64,000 nucleotides of DNA from Phymorhynchus buccinoides (GCA_017654935.2 CM065706.1:12415074-12479073); one strand, 5' to 3'; shown: positions 1 to 10,794, counted from the first letter of the stretch. Numbers and translations are program-made. The notes: generated by a model not told the origin, from the sequence alone.

Positions 1-1790
1 TGAAATCTTTTTATTGCTTTTTGCGGACGATGTCATTCTTTTGTCTGATACAATTTATGGATTGCAAAACCAATTAAATGTCCTCAGAGAAGAAGCGAAT
101 CGTTTGGGCCTTACAGTTAACCTTCAAGAAAACAAATGTTATGTTTTTTCGTATGGGGGGTCATTTGTCTGTTTCGGAAAAATGGTTTAAGGGAGCATTA
201 TCGGTCAGAATTTTGTAAAAAATCACTTTTTGGGGTTTAGCTAAGAACATAGATTGGTTTTAAAGTAAATTCATTGTAGTTTATCACACTGTTTGAATTT
301 TTTGATTCCATCCAGTGGTTTTGGAGCTATGGCCCATCAAATTAGGTAGGGTACCTAAAATAAATCAAGATTTTGACTTTGAAAATGGCGAAAATAACAA
401 AAAACTTTTCTCCTTCATAACCACCATTCAAAGCGAACAATGACTGCTACCTTGCACAGCACGGTCACTACGCGTTACCTCCCTTTCTTAGCAAGCAGTA
501 TGACGGCCTTCGCGTAAGCTAGTTGACTTTGAGTTGACAGGTAGGAAAAACCTTGATTTTCATACGTAAACTTCAGCGAAAATCGCCACTTTTGCACGCT
601 TGGAATGCAATATCTGAAGAAATATTCAAGCTACAGCTTAGAAAGTTTGCATGCTTGTTTTGAATGCCATCAGCTATGGCATGTACCTCAGAATTGTCTA
701 TAAGACACTTAGTTTTTGGGGGGTAAATTTTGTCACCTGATTTTTCTTATAACATTTTTATCAAAACTCGAGTCGCTATAACTCAAAATCAGTTAAGATG
801 ACATAAAACATCCTTGCTACATGCCATAGATAAACTTGTTTTCTTATCCTTGCAAAATATGAGCCATGTACATGGCATAGTATTGAATGTAGAATGTGCC
901 GACTAATACCTCGATTTCCTTTTACGCGACATATCGTTTTTCATAAAATATGCAAAAAATACAAAATTATTGACAGAATCATGTTTTTAATATTTTTTTT
1001 ACAAAACTATAACCCTTTTGACATATGCATGCCAACTGGATTGCAAATATTCCAATTACTTTGGCATATATGGCCATGAACAAAATGGAACCCCTGTCTG
1101 ACCGATAATGCTCCCTTAATGGGGATACTGAAGTAAAAGTTGTAAATTCATACAAATATATCGGACTGTTATTTACAAGGTAAGAAAGGTGTTATAGAAA
1201 TACTCAAGACAATTAGGAAACGTAATTGCATTGACTACAAAATCTTCTTTGAAATGTTTGATACACAAATTGAACCTCCTCTTACATACGGCGCAGAAAT
1301 CTGGGGAATAAATAATAATAAACAAATGGAAAGAATACACACTTATGCCATAAAGCGTTTTCTTAATGTGCCAATACACGCTTCAAATAAATTAATATAT
1401 GGTGAAACGGGGAGATATCCTTTGTACATTAAAACCTTTTCGAAATGTGTAAAAAGTATTGGTTGAAATTACTAAATCTTCCACAAGCTAGAATATGTCG
1501 GCAAGCGTATGCTATGATGTTGATTCAAATGGAGAATGGACATGACAACTTGGCACCATGGGTTAAAAAGGTTTTGACCGAAAATGGCTTTGGGATTGTA
1601 TGGGTGTGTCAGAGTGTAGGTCAAGGGAATTATTTCATTGCTGAGTTTAAAACAAGATTAATTGATAATGTTAAACAAACTTGGCACTCTGATTTGGAAA
1701 ACGGTGAGAAATATAATTGGTGTATTTCCTTCAAACGTCTTTTGAAGCTAAAGAATGGATATAAAATTAAAAAAATGTAAATGTGTACAC
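1..1790 (+). mobile_element. Jockey/CR1-like LINE fragment A1 (broken, carries an inserted element)
   Basis: This is a non-LTR retrotransposon reverse-transcriptase fragment. Bases 1-186 encode the palm motif LLFADDVILLSDT followed by GLQNQLNVLREEANRLGL. Coding similarity resumes after the inserted element at about 1120 and runs to about 1780. The second part has TYGAEIWG, YAIKRFLNVP, a YGETGRYPL motif and ENGFGIVWVCQSVGQGNY, the C-terminal domain order seen in jockey/CR1-like elements of molluscs and other invertebrates. Reading passes from one frame to another at about 1450, so it is a pseudogene. The zinc-knuckle end is missing and a microsatellite follows. The fragment is cut by the window start; the copy at 59063 shows that about 320 more bases of RT lie upstream. 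The clade is inferred from motifs, not from a tree. Confidence 0.8.
191..1115. mobile_element. Non-autonomous DNA element with TTAA target duplication
   Basis: A 925-bp block interrupts LINE A1. It begins with GGGAGCATTATCGGTCAGA and ends with the exact reverse complement of those 19 bases. TTAA lies directly outside both ends (187-190 and 1116-1119), and removing the block rejoins the LINE coding sequence. TTAA target duplications are typical of the piggyBac superfamily, but the terminal GGGAG is not the usual piggyBac end, so the superfamily is inferred from the target site alone. No transposase frame is visible. The interior is AT-rich and unrecognised. The same insertion at the same LINE position is present at 59585-60541, so it predates the duplication of block A. 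Confidence 0.85.
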
Positions 1791-1809
1791 TAAATGACTA
1801 TATTATGAC

Positions 1810-1873
1810 ACTAACACACACACGCGAGCGCGCGCGCGCGCGCTCGCACGCACACACGCACACGCACACACAC

Positions 1874-1935
<62 letters not shown>

Positions 1936-2041
1936 GAGAGAGACGAGAGAGAGAGAGAGAGAGAGAGACGTGAGTGAGAGAGGTTGAGTGAGAGAGAGAG
2001 AGACAGAGAGAGAGAGAGGAGAGAGAAAGCGAGAGAGAGAG

Positions 2042-2091
<50 letters not shown>

Positions 2092-2220
2092 TAGGAGAGA
2101 GAGAGAGAGAGAAGAGAGAGAAGAGAGAGAGAGAGAGAGACAGAGACAGAGAGAGAGAGAGAGACAGAGAGAGAGAGACAGAGAGATGAGAGAGAAGAGA
2201 GAGAGAGAGAGGGGGGGGGC
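1810..2220. repeat. Compound (CA/CG)n-(GA)n microsatellite
   Basis: Alternating CA and CG dinucleotides, including a run of about 20 bases of pure CG alternation near 1828-1848, pass into about 340 bp of imperfect (GA)n. The tract ends in a G run at 2211. Open frames here encode only Arg/Glu polymers and are not genes. The CG/CA part is a typical Z-DNA-prone sequence. Confidence 0.95.
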
Positions 2221-2257
2221 TACAAGTACATAGCTTTCCTCACGCCAAAAACATCAA

Positions 2258-3080
2258 TCAAGGTACTTTCTGAAAGACATATGCTTTCAGTTGGGATTTG
2301 AAGGTTTGGAGACAGGTGACGTTTCTGAGAGAAAGAGGTAGAGAATTCCAAATTCTAGGTCCGGAAACAGAGAAAGCCCTTTTGCCGTATGAATTCAGAG
2401 AATACCTAGGAACAATTAGCAGAGCAGAGTCTTGAGAACTAAGTGCTCTGGGAGGCATGCAAGGGTAGAGAAGCTCCGAAAGATAAGAGGGCGCAGATTC
2501 GGAATTGAGGCATTGAAAGCATAGAGAAGCAACCTTGTACTCTATCCTAGCCTTGACAGGCAGCCAGTGGAGGGTGCGCAGAAGAGCTGTTGCACTTTCA
2601 CGCCTCGATGTTTGCAAAACTAGTCTGGCAGCAAAATGTTGTATTTTTTAAAATTTGAACAGTTTTTCATCAGAAAGACCCACAAGCATAGAGTTACAGT
2701 AATCCAAGCGAGAAAGAATGAAAGCAACAGCAAGTTTGTTGGCAGCATCGACTGAAAGGAAAGGACGAATTGTACTTAGTTTACGAAGCTAGCTGGAAGT
2801 AAAGATTCTTGCACAGATGGTTTATTTGTGTGTCCATTGTAAGAGATGAATCAAAATATGCACCCAAATTACGAACATAATCAGATAATGGAATTTCCAA
2901 ATCAGACACAACGAGGGAACGAAAAGTAGTTTGCTCAAGTTCGTTCTTGGTTCCAATCAAGGCAAGGTCAGTTTTATCATCGTTCATGTTCAGTTTGTTA
3001 CATTTCATCCATATTGCCACATTTTCTATACAAGATGTGATGTCTGATGATAGACGAGAAACCTCCCCCGTCTGGGATAC
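2258..3080 (-). pseudogene. CR1/L2-like LINE 3' fragment (reverse transcriptase thumb to C-terminus)
   Basis: Read on the minus strand, this begins in the RT domain with AIWMKCNKLNMNDDKTDLAL and VRNLGAYFDSSLTMDTQI. It continues with a segment that includes LSRLDYCNSML, and ends with LHWLPVKARIEYKVASLC and GKRAFSVSGPRIWNSLPLS. These are signature C-terminal blocks of CR1/L2/Rex-type elements. Both the thumb and C-terminal pieces are open, but the joining segment near 2640-2780 changes frame. It is 5'-truncated at about 3080, as is normal for LINE copies. It lies antisense between two other LINE fragments, so it probably inserted after or between them. A degraded copy occurs at 61680-62470. Confidence 0.82.
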
Positions 3081-3389
3081 TAGGGGGTCTTTTGTATAAA
3101 AAGTTCCCCACCTTCTGGAAGCTATGTGCTTGTAACTTCCTCTAATCTGTCACTCTCTTTGACTCTGCCTTTTCCCTTTGCTTACTGTCATCTACTATCT
3201 TTCTGTCTTACCGGTCCATTATCCTGCCTTTTTTCACGAAACACTTTCAAAAACATTTCCTTCAGCCGAAGTCGGACTTGCTGGGCCTAACTGTTTCTTA
3301 ATTAGGCGCATAACGGCAGAATGACGCATCTGCGCTATTAATTGACAGGAAAAACTGTCTGAGCGACCGAAGAAGAAGAAGAAAACGAG
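3081..3389. other. Spacer with a GAA-tailed repeat fragment, no gene seen
   Basis: About 300 bases separate the antisense LINE from the next LINE. The stretch ends in a short (GAA)n run at 3369-3385. The same sequence is conserved in block A' (about 62470-62835), so it belongs to the duplicated unit. I see no coding signal and do not recognise the family. Confidence 0.5.
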
Positions 3390-4295
3390 AATCTTCAGAG
3401 ATAAAGCTGCTGGGTCTGATAGAATAGTAGGCGAATTGTTGAAATTTGGTTGTAAGTATGAGCATTTTTTAAACTTTTTTTGTAGTGCTTTTCAATACAT
3501 TGTTTAATAAGGGGGTGTTTCCTGATAATTGGACTGAGAATATTGTCATGCCCTTGTAATTATAAGACAAGTAGCGTAGATAACTATAATAATTAAAGAG
3601 TAATTTCTCTTTGTGACATTAGCAGTAAAATATATAGTACTATTATCAATCGTAGGCTTCAAGAATTGGTAGAGGAAAATATTGTAACTGGAGAATATCA
3701 GGCTGGGTTTAAACTTAATCATTCTGCTATTGATCATAATTATATTCACTCTGGTATCTTTTGTGCAAAAGCAGTTTTCTTTAAACCGTAATTATATGTT
3801 GCTTTTATTGACTTTGAAAAAGCCTTTGACACTGTAAATAGAACAATACTTTGGCCCATTTTCTTACAAGCTGGTATTCGTGGTAAACTCCCCAATTGTA
3901 TAAAAAGCATGTACTCATGTGTGAAAACGAGAATAAGGTGTGGTGGGAAGATGACTGATTACATTAATTGTACATCTGGTGTGAAGCAAGGCGATGTTTG
4001 CAGTCCTGTCTTTTTTCACGTTTTGTAAATGAATTAATTTCAGAAGTAATAAGGAATGGGAAACATGGAGCACAGTTCGCATTGTTATATTCTAGAGTTA
4101 TTTATTTTTCTTTTGGCTGATGACGTAGCGTTAATATCTGAAACTGTCATAGGCCTACAAACTCAACTAAACAGTTTATTTCGTTCTGCAAAATCATTTC
4201 AACTAAGGGTAAACATGTCAAAAAGTAACATCATTGTTTTTAAAAAGGGTGGTTATTAAGGAAGTAGGGAAAGGTGGACTTTTAATGGGCTAAAA

Positions 4296-4985
4296 ATGCC
4301 AGTCGTAAATGCATACAAGTACCTGGGAATTTATGTTTCAACCAAATTCAGTTTCACTGTTGCTTGTAAAGACCTAGCTAGTAGAGGCAAACGTGCATTG
4401 CTATGTATTATGCAACGACCATCAGTTTTAGACAATAATTCAGTAGAACCTTTTTTGAAATTGTTTGATTTTCAGGTCCAACCTGTTGTGCAATATGGAG
4501 CTGAAGTATGGGGACTTTATGATTCTGCTAGGTACTGTGAATCTGTCCATTTATTTGCATTGAAAAAGTTTCTTAAGGTAACGATGCGAACACCTAATGA
4601 CTTTGTATATGGTGAATTAAATAGATTTCCTATTCATTTAAATTCTGCAATTAAATGTATACGGTACTGCTTAAGCCTACCTCAAATGGAATATTATAGA
4701 TTACCGAGAAAGGCGTACAATATATTATATGACTTAGATGGTAGAGGTAAAGTTAATTGGGTTACGAAAGTAAGATTAGCATTATGCAAACTTGGTTTTG
4801 GGTACGTATGGTTTCAACAAGGTGTTGGAAATATAGCTTATTTTGTTCGAACTTTTCGTAGTAGGTTGATAGATTGTAGATGGCAAGAATGGTCAAGTCA
4901 TATTCACGACAGTAAACAATTTGAATTTTATAGTCAGTTTGCTTCAACGCATTGTGTTCCAACATATCTGTCTATTGTCGTTTGA
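4296..4985 (+). pseudogene. Longest open stretch of LINE A2 (C-terminal domain, 229 codons)
   Basis: An uninterrupted stretch of LINE A2 starting at MPVVNAYKYLGIYVS, the segment just downstream of the RT active site. It contains VVQYGAEVWGLYDS, ALKKFLKVTMRTPNDFVYGE and CKLGFGYVWFQQGVGNIAY. The initiating ATG is internal to the original ORF and is not a real start. The frame ends at 4985, where the sequence shifts into the frame that carries the zinc knuckle. It should not be annotated as a host gene. Confidence 0.85.
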
Positions 4986-5273
4986 GATATATAATGACCC
5001 AGTTCAGAGTTGGTGTCTGATTTGCTGGTTCATTCTCTTCGTTATAAGAAACATATATAGTGAACACGATCTTATTTGTCCTTTATGTAAAAATGGTGTT
5101 GAAAACGACGTTCATTTTGTATTATATTGTACTGTTTTTAGTAACCTTAGGCATCAGTTTATTCATCAAAAATATTGTAGGCATCCATCTTCTGTTCGCC
5201 TTTCTATGCTTATGGCATCACAAAATGAAATTACTATTTAGCGTCTGTCTGTGTACTTGTACAACACCTTTAT

Positions 5274-5457
5274 GATGCGAAGTATCGTGTGTAGTTGAGT
5301 ATTGTGATCGCATTATAAGTATAATGTTTTAGTGTGTCTTTGTTTATACATGTATTCAGATATTTGATGCGATGTATTGTATGTACTTGAGTATTGTGAT
5401 CGTATGCCAGCAGAATTTCGTTAGCGTGTCTTTGTTTATACATGTATTTGAACATTT
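5274..5457 (+). repeat. 92-bp tandem duplication in the LINE A2 3' UTR
   Basis: Two consecutive 92-bp units begin with GATGCGA and share GAGTATTGTGATCG and a GTGTCTTTGTTTATACATGT block. They differ at about a fifth of positions. Tandem 3' UTR repeats are common in non-LTR elements. Confidence 0.8.
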
Positions 5458-5545
5458 GCTGATCTTATTTCTGTCTGTGTATCATTATCATGTTCACTGT
5501 AGCCCAATCATGAGGGGCTGAGGCCTCAATGATAAAAATTTCCGA

Positions 5546-5945
5546 ATCCTCTCTCTCTCTTTCTCTCTCCTCTCTATCTCTTCTCTCTCTCTCTCTCTCT
5601 TCTCTCTCTCCTCATTGGGTATGTGCTCGCGTGTGCGTGCGTGTGCGTGCGCATGTGCGTGCGCGTGTGTGTGCGTTGCACGCGCACGCACGTGTGCTGT
5701 GTATATGCGTGGTTCGCCGGTTGTTCACGTACCGTGTTCAACAAAAAAATCTACATAACCGGATTTGTTTGCGTTCTGTTGTTGGTGTGTGTTGTTTCTT
5801 TTCTTTTTCCATTTTCTTTGCTTGCATTTCATCTATTTCTGATGGCAAGATGAAAAAATAGCTTTGTGCTTATTCTTTTCCATGAATAAAAAAGATTCGT
5901 TCGTTCGTTCGCATGGTTGGTTCGTTCGTTCTCATCTATCAAAGG
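5546..5945. repeat. (CT)n, (GTGC)n and (TTCG)n simple repeats
   Basis: A (CT)n tract (5550-5615) is followed by a GTGC/GTGTGC-rich tract (5625-5700), then about 170 bases of ordinary sequence and a (TTCG)n run (5897-5930). No gene is seen. Confidence 0.85.
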
Positions 5946-6094
5946 GCACACCATACAGAATGGTAGTCAACCGTTTGTCAACGTCGTGTGACATAATACA
6001 GCGCCACAAGTATGTGTGTATTCTTGCTGACAAGTCACATCTATTTTCGGTTCAGAAAAATTACCATCGGTATCTGCTTTCTTCTTTTTATGGC

Positions 6095-6431
6095 TCTTGT
6101 GTGTGTGGTGTGTGTGTGTGTGTGTGTGATGTGTGTGTGTGTGTGTGCGTGCGGTGTGTGTGTGTTTGTCGTGTGGTGGTGTGTGTGTGTGTAGGTACGT
6201 GAGTGGAGTGATTGGTAAGTGGATGTGTGTGTGTGTGTTGTGTGCGGCACGTGCGCGCGCGCGGCGCGCGCGCGCGCGTGTGGGTGTGCGGTGTGTGTGT
6301 GTGTGTGTTCTGGGTGTGGGTACGTGAGTGAATGAGTGAGTGAGCGTGGGTATAAGTGAGTGAGTGTGTGTGAGTGTGAATGTGTGTGTGTGTGGTGGTG
6401 TTCGTATGGTGTGTGTGTGTGTGTGTGGTGT

Positions 6432-6462
<31 letters not shown>

Positions 6463-6515
6463 TGTGTGGTGTGTGTGTGCGTGAGTGCGTGTGCGTGCGT
6501 TAGTGGCGTGTTGCG
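6095..6515. repeat. Long imperfect (GT)n microsatellite with a CG-alternating core
   Basis: About 420 bp of interrupted (GT)n contains a 30-base core of almost pure CG alternation at 6249-6279. Frames through it encode only Cys/Val or Thr/His polymers. Confidence 0.95.
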
Positions 6516-7023
6516 TGCAATAACATAACAATAAAAAAAACAAACTTTTGAATCAAGTCTTCAGGAATCTGCCAGATGCCAGGAGTAAGCACGCGTGTGC
6601 CGTGCGCGAGCGCATTGTTGTGCGTGCGTAACACGTATGCTAAAATTCTGTTCACGTCACTGTGCAAAAACTATGGGAATATCCACTTTTAGTTAACACA
6701 CCAACACGCGTGGAGTCCAGGGGGGCAAAGCCCCCCAAAACGATGACATTAGTGATTATTAAAGTAAACAAGAGGCAATAGCCTTCAAGGCTCGCTCGAG
6801 CAGAGGAAACATGTGGGACGCAACAAACAAAGATCGAGGGGGTGTCTAAAGTACAAGATTGCCATAAAAGTTAAAGTACAAATGAATGAAACTATCGTTA
6901 ATGGATACAACTAAAAAAACAAAAACAAAATAGTGTCCCATGCCGAGAACGGACCGGAAACAATGCTATGACAAACAGGACACTATACAAAGGCGCTATG
7001 GAGGCTTTCAGTGTTGATGAGTT
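6516..7023. other. Non-coding stretch with a dispersed-repeat fragment
   Basis: No gene is visible. A short motif, AAGAGGCAATAGCCTTCAAG followed by GCTCGCTCG (6770-6798), resembles AGAGGCAAGGCCTTCAAG followed by a short spacer and GGCTCACTCG in the inverted arms (reverse complement at 11885-11930; forward at 41965-42004). It is therefore probably a dispersed repeat. A short GGGGGG/CCCCCC hairpin lies at 6721-6737. Confidence 0.4.
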
Positions 7024-7246
7024 TCTAAGCTCATGTTGCCGGTGGACTACTCTCTAACCCACTAATGTCAAATGTTATTGTTTGTTATTTGTTTACATTG
7101 TTTTGTTTAAAGATTTAATTATAACTCATTATTGAAAACTCATGTTGCTGTTGAGACTCTCTAAACCCATAATGTCAAATGGTTATCTGTATGTCATCTG
7201 TTTACAGTGTTGTTTAAAGTATTTAATTATTCAAATCATGATGTTT
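7024..7246. repeat. Two-copy tandem repeat of about 112 bp
   Basis: Two adjacent units each contain CTCATGTTGC, a CTCTCTAA block, AATGTCAAATG and GTTTAAAG followed by TTTAATTAT. They are about 75-80 percent alike by eye. Confidence 0.7.
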
Positions 7247-7362
7247 GAAAGTTGCACAGAATATATATTATTTGTGTGCAAAGTTTGAAACAATGTATGC
7301 CTTCTATCCCACGAAACTGCCAACGTTAAAGTTTGGAGTTAGACCACGGACGCAACACACAA

Positions 7363-7455
7363 ATACACACGCACACACACACGCACATGCACACACACAC
7401 ACACACACACACACCAAACACACACACACACACACCCACACACACACAAGCGAAC
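7363..7455. repeat. (CA)n microsatellite
   Basis: An imperfect (CA)n tract. A second one at 7705-7754 runs up to the assembly gap. Confidence 0.95.
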
Positions 7456-7755
7456 AACTGTCATACTATTAGACTTGGGGAAGGGGGCCGGGGGTCACGG
7501 AAACACTGGAACACCCGAAGATCCGACCCCGTATAATATTATTGGAATAACATAGAAAACAATAAAACAAACTTGAAGGTGTGGAAAATGTTAGGGTTGT
7601 GAGCCTATATTAAGATTGCGCCTATCGTAAGTCCCCCAAAGTATGGGGAAGTATTCAAATAAGCCTATACATATTAGACTTTAAGACCATCAGACAGACA
7701 GAAAGACAGACACACACACACACACACACACACACAACACCCACACACACACGAA

Positions 7756-8255
7756 NNNNNNNNNNNNNNNNNNNNNNNNNNNNNNNNNNNNNNNNNNNNN
7801 NNNNNNNNNNNNNNNNNNNNNNNNNNNNNNNNNNNNNNNNNNNNNNNNNNNNNNNNNNNNNNNNNNNNNNNNNNNNNNNNNNNNNNNNNNNNNNNNNNNN
7901 NNNNNNNNNNNNNNNNNNNNNNNNNNNNNNNNNNNNNNNNNNNNNNNNNNNNNNNNNNNNNNNNNNNNNNNNNNNNNNNNNNNNNNNNNNNNNNNNNNNN
8001 NNNNNNNNNNNNNNNNNNNNNNNNNNNNNNNNNNNNNNNNNNNNNNNNNNNNNNNNNNNNNNNNNNNNNNNNNNNNNNNNNNNNNNNNNNNNNNNNNNNN
8101 NNNNNNNNNNNNNNNNNNNNNNNNNNNNNNNNNNNNNNNNNNNNNNNNNNNNNNNNNNNNNNNNNNNNNNNNNNNNNNNNNNNNNNNNNNNNNNNNNNNN
8201 NNNNNNNNNNNNNNNNNNNNNNNNNNNNNNNNNNNNNNNNNNNNNNNNNNNNNNN
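7756..8255. other. Assembly gap (500 N)
   Basis: Exactly 500 N, a placeholder length, flanked on the left by (CA)n and on the right by a (CT)n tract. The left inverted-repeat arm begins at the first base after it. Confidence 1.
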
Positions 8256-8380
8256 AGGGAGATGAGTCCCCCCCCCTCTCTCTCTCTCTCGACTACCTAC
8301 ACTAACTCCGCAACAAGATATCGGGTGATAAGCCCCTAGTGGTTTGATTGCCCGCCTGGCGGTGAAATCCGCGTCCTAAG
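8256..8380. repeat. Single arm of the CTTAGGAC foldback repeat
   Basis: This segment runs from the contig start through (CT)n to GCGTCCTAAG. It matches one side of the hairpin at 45433-45693, so the contig begins inside the (CT)n centre of that hairpin. Confidence 0.75.
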
Positions 8381-8710
8381 TTGACCATGTTTAACACCAG
8401 TCAATGTCTCTTTTAAATGTTATAATAAGAACATTGATACACACCATTTTCACAAACACAAATTTCTCAGTTTTCCTCTAGACGCAGTGAAGGGCAAACT
8501 TTTAACATTCGCTATAGAACCCAAGTCAGCTCAGTGTGACCTACTTTACTCATACACAATGTGCACAACCATGGGTCCATAGTTTACTTGGGCGTCGGAG
8601 AACAACTGAGAAACAAAATGCATGTGGTAATCATCACGCTTACAGGACAACGGCTTAATCAGACTGAAGGGGAAGAAACACTGCATGCAATGCGATCCGA
8701 CAGTGACAGT
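8381..8710. other. Unassigned non-coding stretch
   Basis: No gene is seen. The part at 8616-8690 (AAAATGCATGTGGTAATCAT onward) is similar to 10573-10640, so both ends of the minisatellite region carry a copy of one dispersed sequence. Confidence 0.4.
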
Positions 8711-9187
8711 AGGTATTTAAAGACCCACTCCTGGGTTCAGTTGTCCAAGCTCTTGACAGAAGGTATTTAAAGACCCACTCCGGGGTTCAGTTAATTTTTA
8801 CAGCAATGCTCCATATGACCTTTGGCTGAGAGGAAGTAAAACATTGATATTCGTCGTTCAGTTGTCCAAGCTTTTGACAGAAGGTATTTAAAGATCCACA
8901 CCGGGGTTCAGTTCTTTAAATACTGTCACAAGCTTGGTCAACTGAACAACAAACACATATTAGGTTTTTCGTCCTATGAAGCAATGTTCCATATGTGTCC
9001 TTAGGGATCGAGAGGACGATAAATCTAATATTTGTTTGTTTTTCAGTTGTCCAAGCTTTTGATAGTATTCTTTTAAAAACCTGGGGTTCAGTTGTCCAAA
9101 CTGTTGACAGTATATAAAGACCCACTCTGGGGTTCAGTTGTCCAAGCTTTTGACAGAATGTATTTGAAGAACCAATCCAGTATTTAA
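8711..9187. repeat. Minisatellite of about 50-bp units, first block
   Basis: Units share GGTATTTAAAGACCCACTCC, then a GGGTTCAGTTGTCCAAGC block and a TTGACAGAA end. Two longer related spacers, each containing GCAATG(C/T)TCCATATG, separate the units. One unit at about 8905-8945 lies in the opposite orientation to its neighbours. The right arm carries the same block at about 44630-45112. Confidence 0.9.
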
Positions 9188-9338
9188 ATAATAATAATAA
9201 TAATAATAATAGTACATTTATATTGCGCTTTACCTCAGGTGAGCCCAAAGCGCTTTACAATCAATTATTCATCAACAGAGACAACAAAAACAGCATTTAA
9301 GAATGACACCAACCAGCAACAACGCATATACAAAGCAA
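9188..9338. repeat. (AAT)n-linked dispersed repeat with a GCGCTTTA hairpin
   Basis: An (AAT)n run is followed by TTTATATTGCGCTTTACCTC, then AAAGCGCTTTACAAT. Sequences of this kind are common interspersed repeats in marine invertebrates. I cannot assign a class. It interrupts the minisatellite, and its counterpart is at about 44480-44632. Confidence 0.6.
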
Positions 9339-9351
9339 CTCTCTCTCTCTC

Positions 9352-9396
<45 letters not shown>

Positions 9397-9523
9397 ACAC
9401 ACACACACATACACACACACGTGCGACACGCACACACACTAACACACACACACACTCTCTCTCTCTCTAACACACACACACTAACAACACACACAAACAC
9501 ACACACACACAAGGACACACACG

Positions 9524-9576
<53 letters not shown>
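9339..9576. repeat. (CT)n/(CA)n compound microsatellite
   Basis: Alternating blocks of (CT)n and (CA)n separate the two minisatellite blocks. Confidence 0.95.
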
Positions 9577-9579
<3 letters not shown>

Positions 9580-10143
9580 CCATTCCAGCTTTCAGTTGTC
9601 CAAGGTATTGACAGTATTTAAAGACCCATTCCAGTGTTCAGTTGTCCAAGCCATTGACATATTTAAAGACCAATTCCAGGGTTCAGGTGTCCAAATTATT
9701 AACAATCATTATTTAAGGACCCACTCCTGGGTTCAGTTGTCCAAACAGTTGACAATATGTAAATACTCACTCCTGGGCTCAGTTGTCCGAGCTTTTGAAA
9801 GAAGGTATTTAAAGACCCACTCCCGGCTTCAGTTGTCCAAGCTTTTGACAGAAGGTGTTTAAAGACCCACTCTGTGGTTCAGTTGTATAAGCTTTTGACA
9901 TAAGGTATTAAAGACCCACTCCAGTATTTAAAGACCGAATCCAGGGTTCAGTTGTCCAAGCCATTGACAGTATTTAAAGACCCACTCCGGGGTTCAGTTG
10001 TCTAAGCTATTGACAATCATTATTTAAAGACCCATTCCAGGGTTCAGTTGTCCAAGCTGTTGACTGTATTTAAAGACCCACTCCGGGATTTATTTGTCCA
10101 AGTTATTGACAGTATTTAAAGACCCAATTCAGGGTTCAGTTGA
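9577..10143. repeat. Minisatellite of about 50-bp units, second block
   Basis: About a dozen variant units share TTCAGTTGTCCAAGC and TATTTAAAGACCCA cores. The block stops abruptly at a poly-G tract. The corresponding block in the other arm is at 43668-44233. Confidence 0.92.
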
Positions 10144-10440
10144 GGGGGGGGGGGGGGGGGGGGGGGGGGCAGGGGGGGGGGGGGGGGGGGGGGGGTGCGG
10201 GGGGGGGGGGTGGGGGGGGGGGGGGGGGGGGGGGGGGTGGGGGATAGCCATCATACAGTCTTGACAATCTGTAGGGTCCCCCTTACCAAAAATGCTTCAC
10301 AATAAGGGTTACCATTATAAATCACATGTTAACGGACAGAAAGTTACCACTTTCAGATTGCTATCATGCATTTGTTGGAAAGGGGTGACTCTACAGATGT
10401 CCAAAATATACATGATAGCAATTGCCCCCCCCCCCCCCCA
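10144..10440. mobile_element. Element with poly-G/poly-C ends and inverted repeats
   Basis: About 100 G-rich bases (10144-10243) precede GATAGCCATCATACAGTC and ATCTGTAGGGTCCCCCTTACC. A diverged inverse of this (GGAAAGGGGTGACTCTACAG onward) ends in GATAGCAATTG and a C-tract at 10425-10439. The ends are thus about 45-bp imperfect inverted repeats capped by homopolymer G/C. The other arm has the same unit at 43445-43667 with much shorter G/C tracts. Calling it a MITE-like element is inference. Confidence 0.5.
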
Positions 10441-10794
10441 CCCACACACACACACACCCGGATGGTAATCATCCCTATTTTGGGGATCTACCCCAGTACT
10501 TGATGGTAGAGTAACTTCCCCTGTTTGACCAATTGAGTTAAGTATTTCCGAACAATTCCTATCGAGAGAAAAAATGCATATCATAATCATCACACCTATA
10601 GAACAACTGCCTTATCAGACTTACATAGGCAGGAAGGGATTACGATTGGTCACCAAGGCTGAAGAACTATGCTTAGCGATGAATCTTGTCACCTCCATGC
10701 AGGCTAGAAATGTGTGTGGTAGCAAATGACCCTTTTTGGCTCACTCATACCATTGTGTTAGCGAAGAGAGACTATGTTCTCATGATTGTTCTGT

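Larger units (their letters stand above)
3390..5545 (+). mobile_element. Jockey/CR1-like LINE fragment A2 with 3' end
   Basis: A second member of the family seen at 1-1790. Degenerate RT blocks include INRRLQELVEENI, VAFIDFEKAFDTVNRTILW and TSGVKQGDVCSPVFF, then LLADDVALISETVIGLQTQL. A long open stretch follows (4296-4985). A shifted frame from about 4921 encodes a CCHC-type knuckle, CPLCKNGVENDVHFVLYC. The 3' untranslated region contains a two-copy tandem repeat and ends near AATCATGAGGGGCTGAGGCC before a (CT)n tract. Several stops and frameshifts (for example near 3545, 3790 and 4028) make it non-functional. It is 5'-truncated at about 3390. Confidence 0.85.

Noticed and set aside
8711..10143. 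A CRISPR-like array of regular direct repeats
   Set aside because: Repeat and spacer are not separable, units vary along their whole length, and the DNA is eukaryotic; it is a minisatellite.
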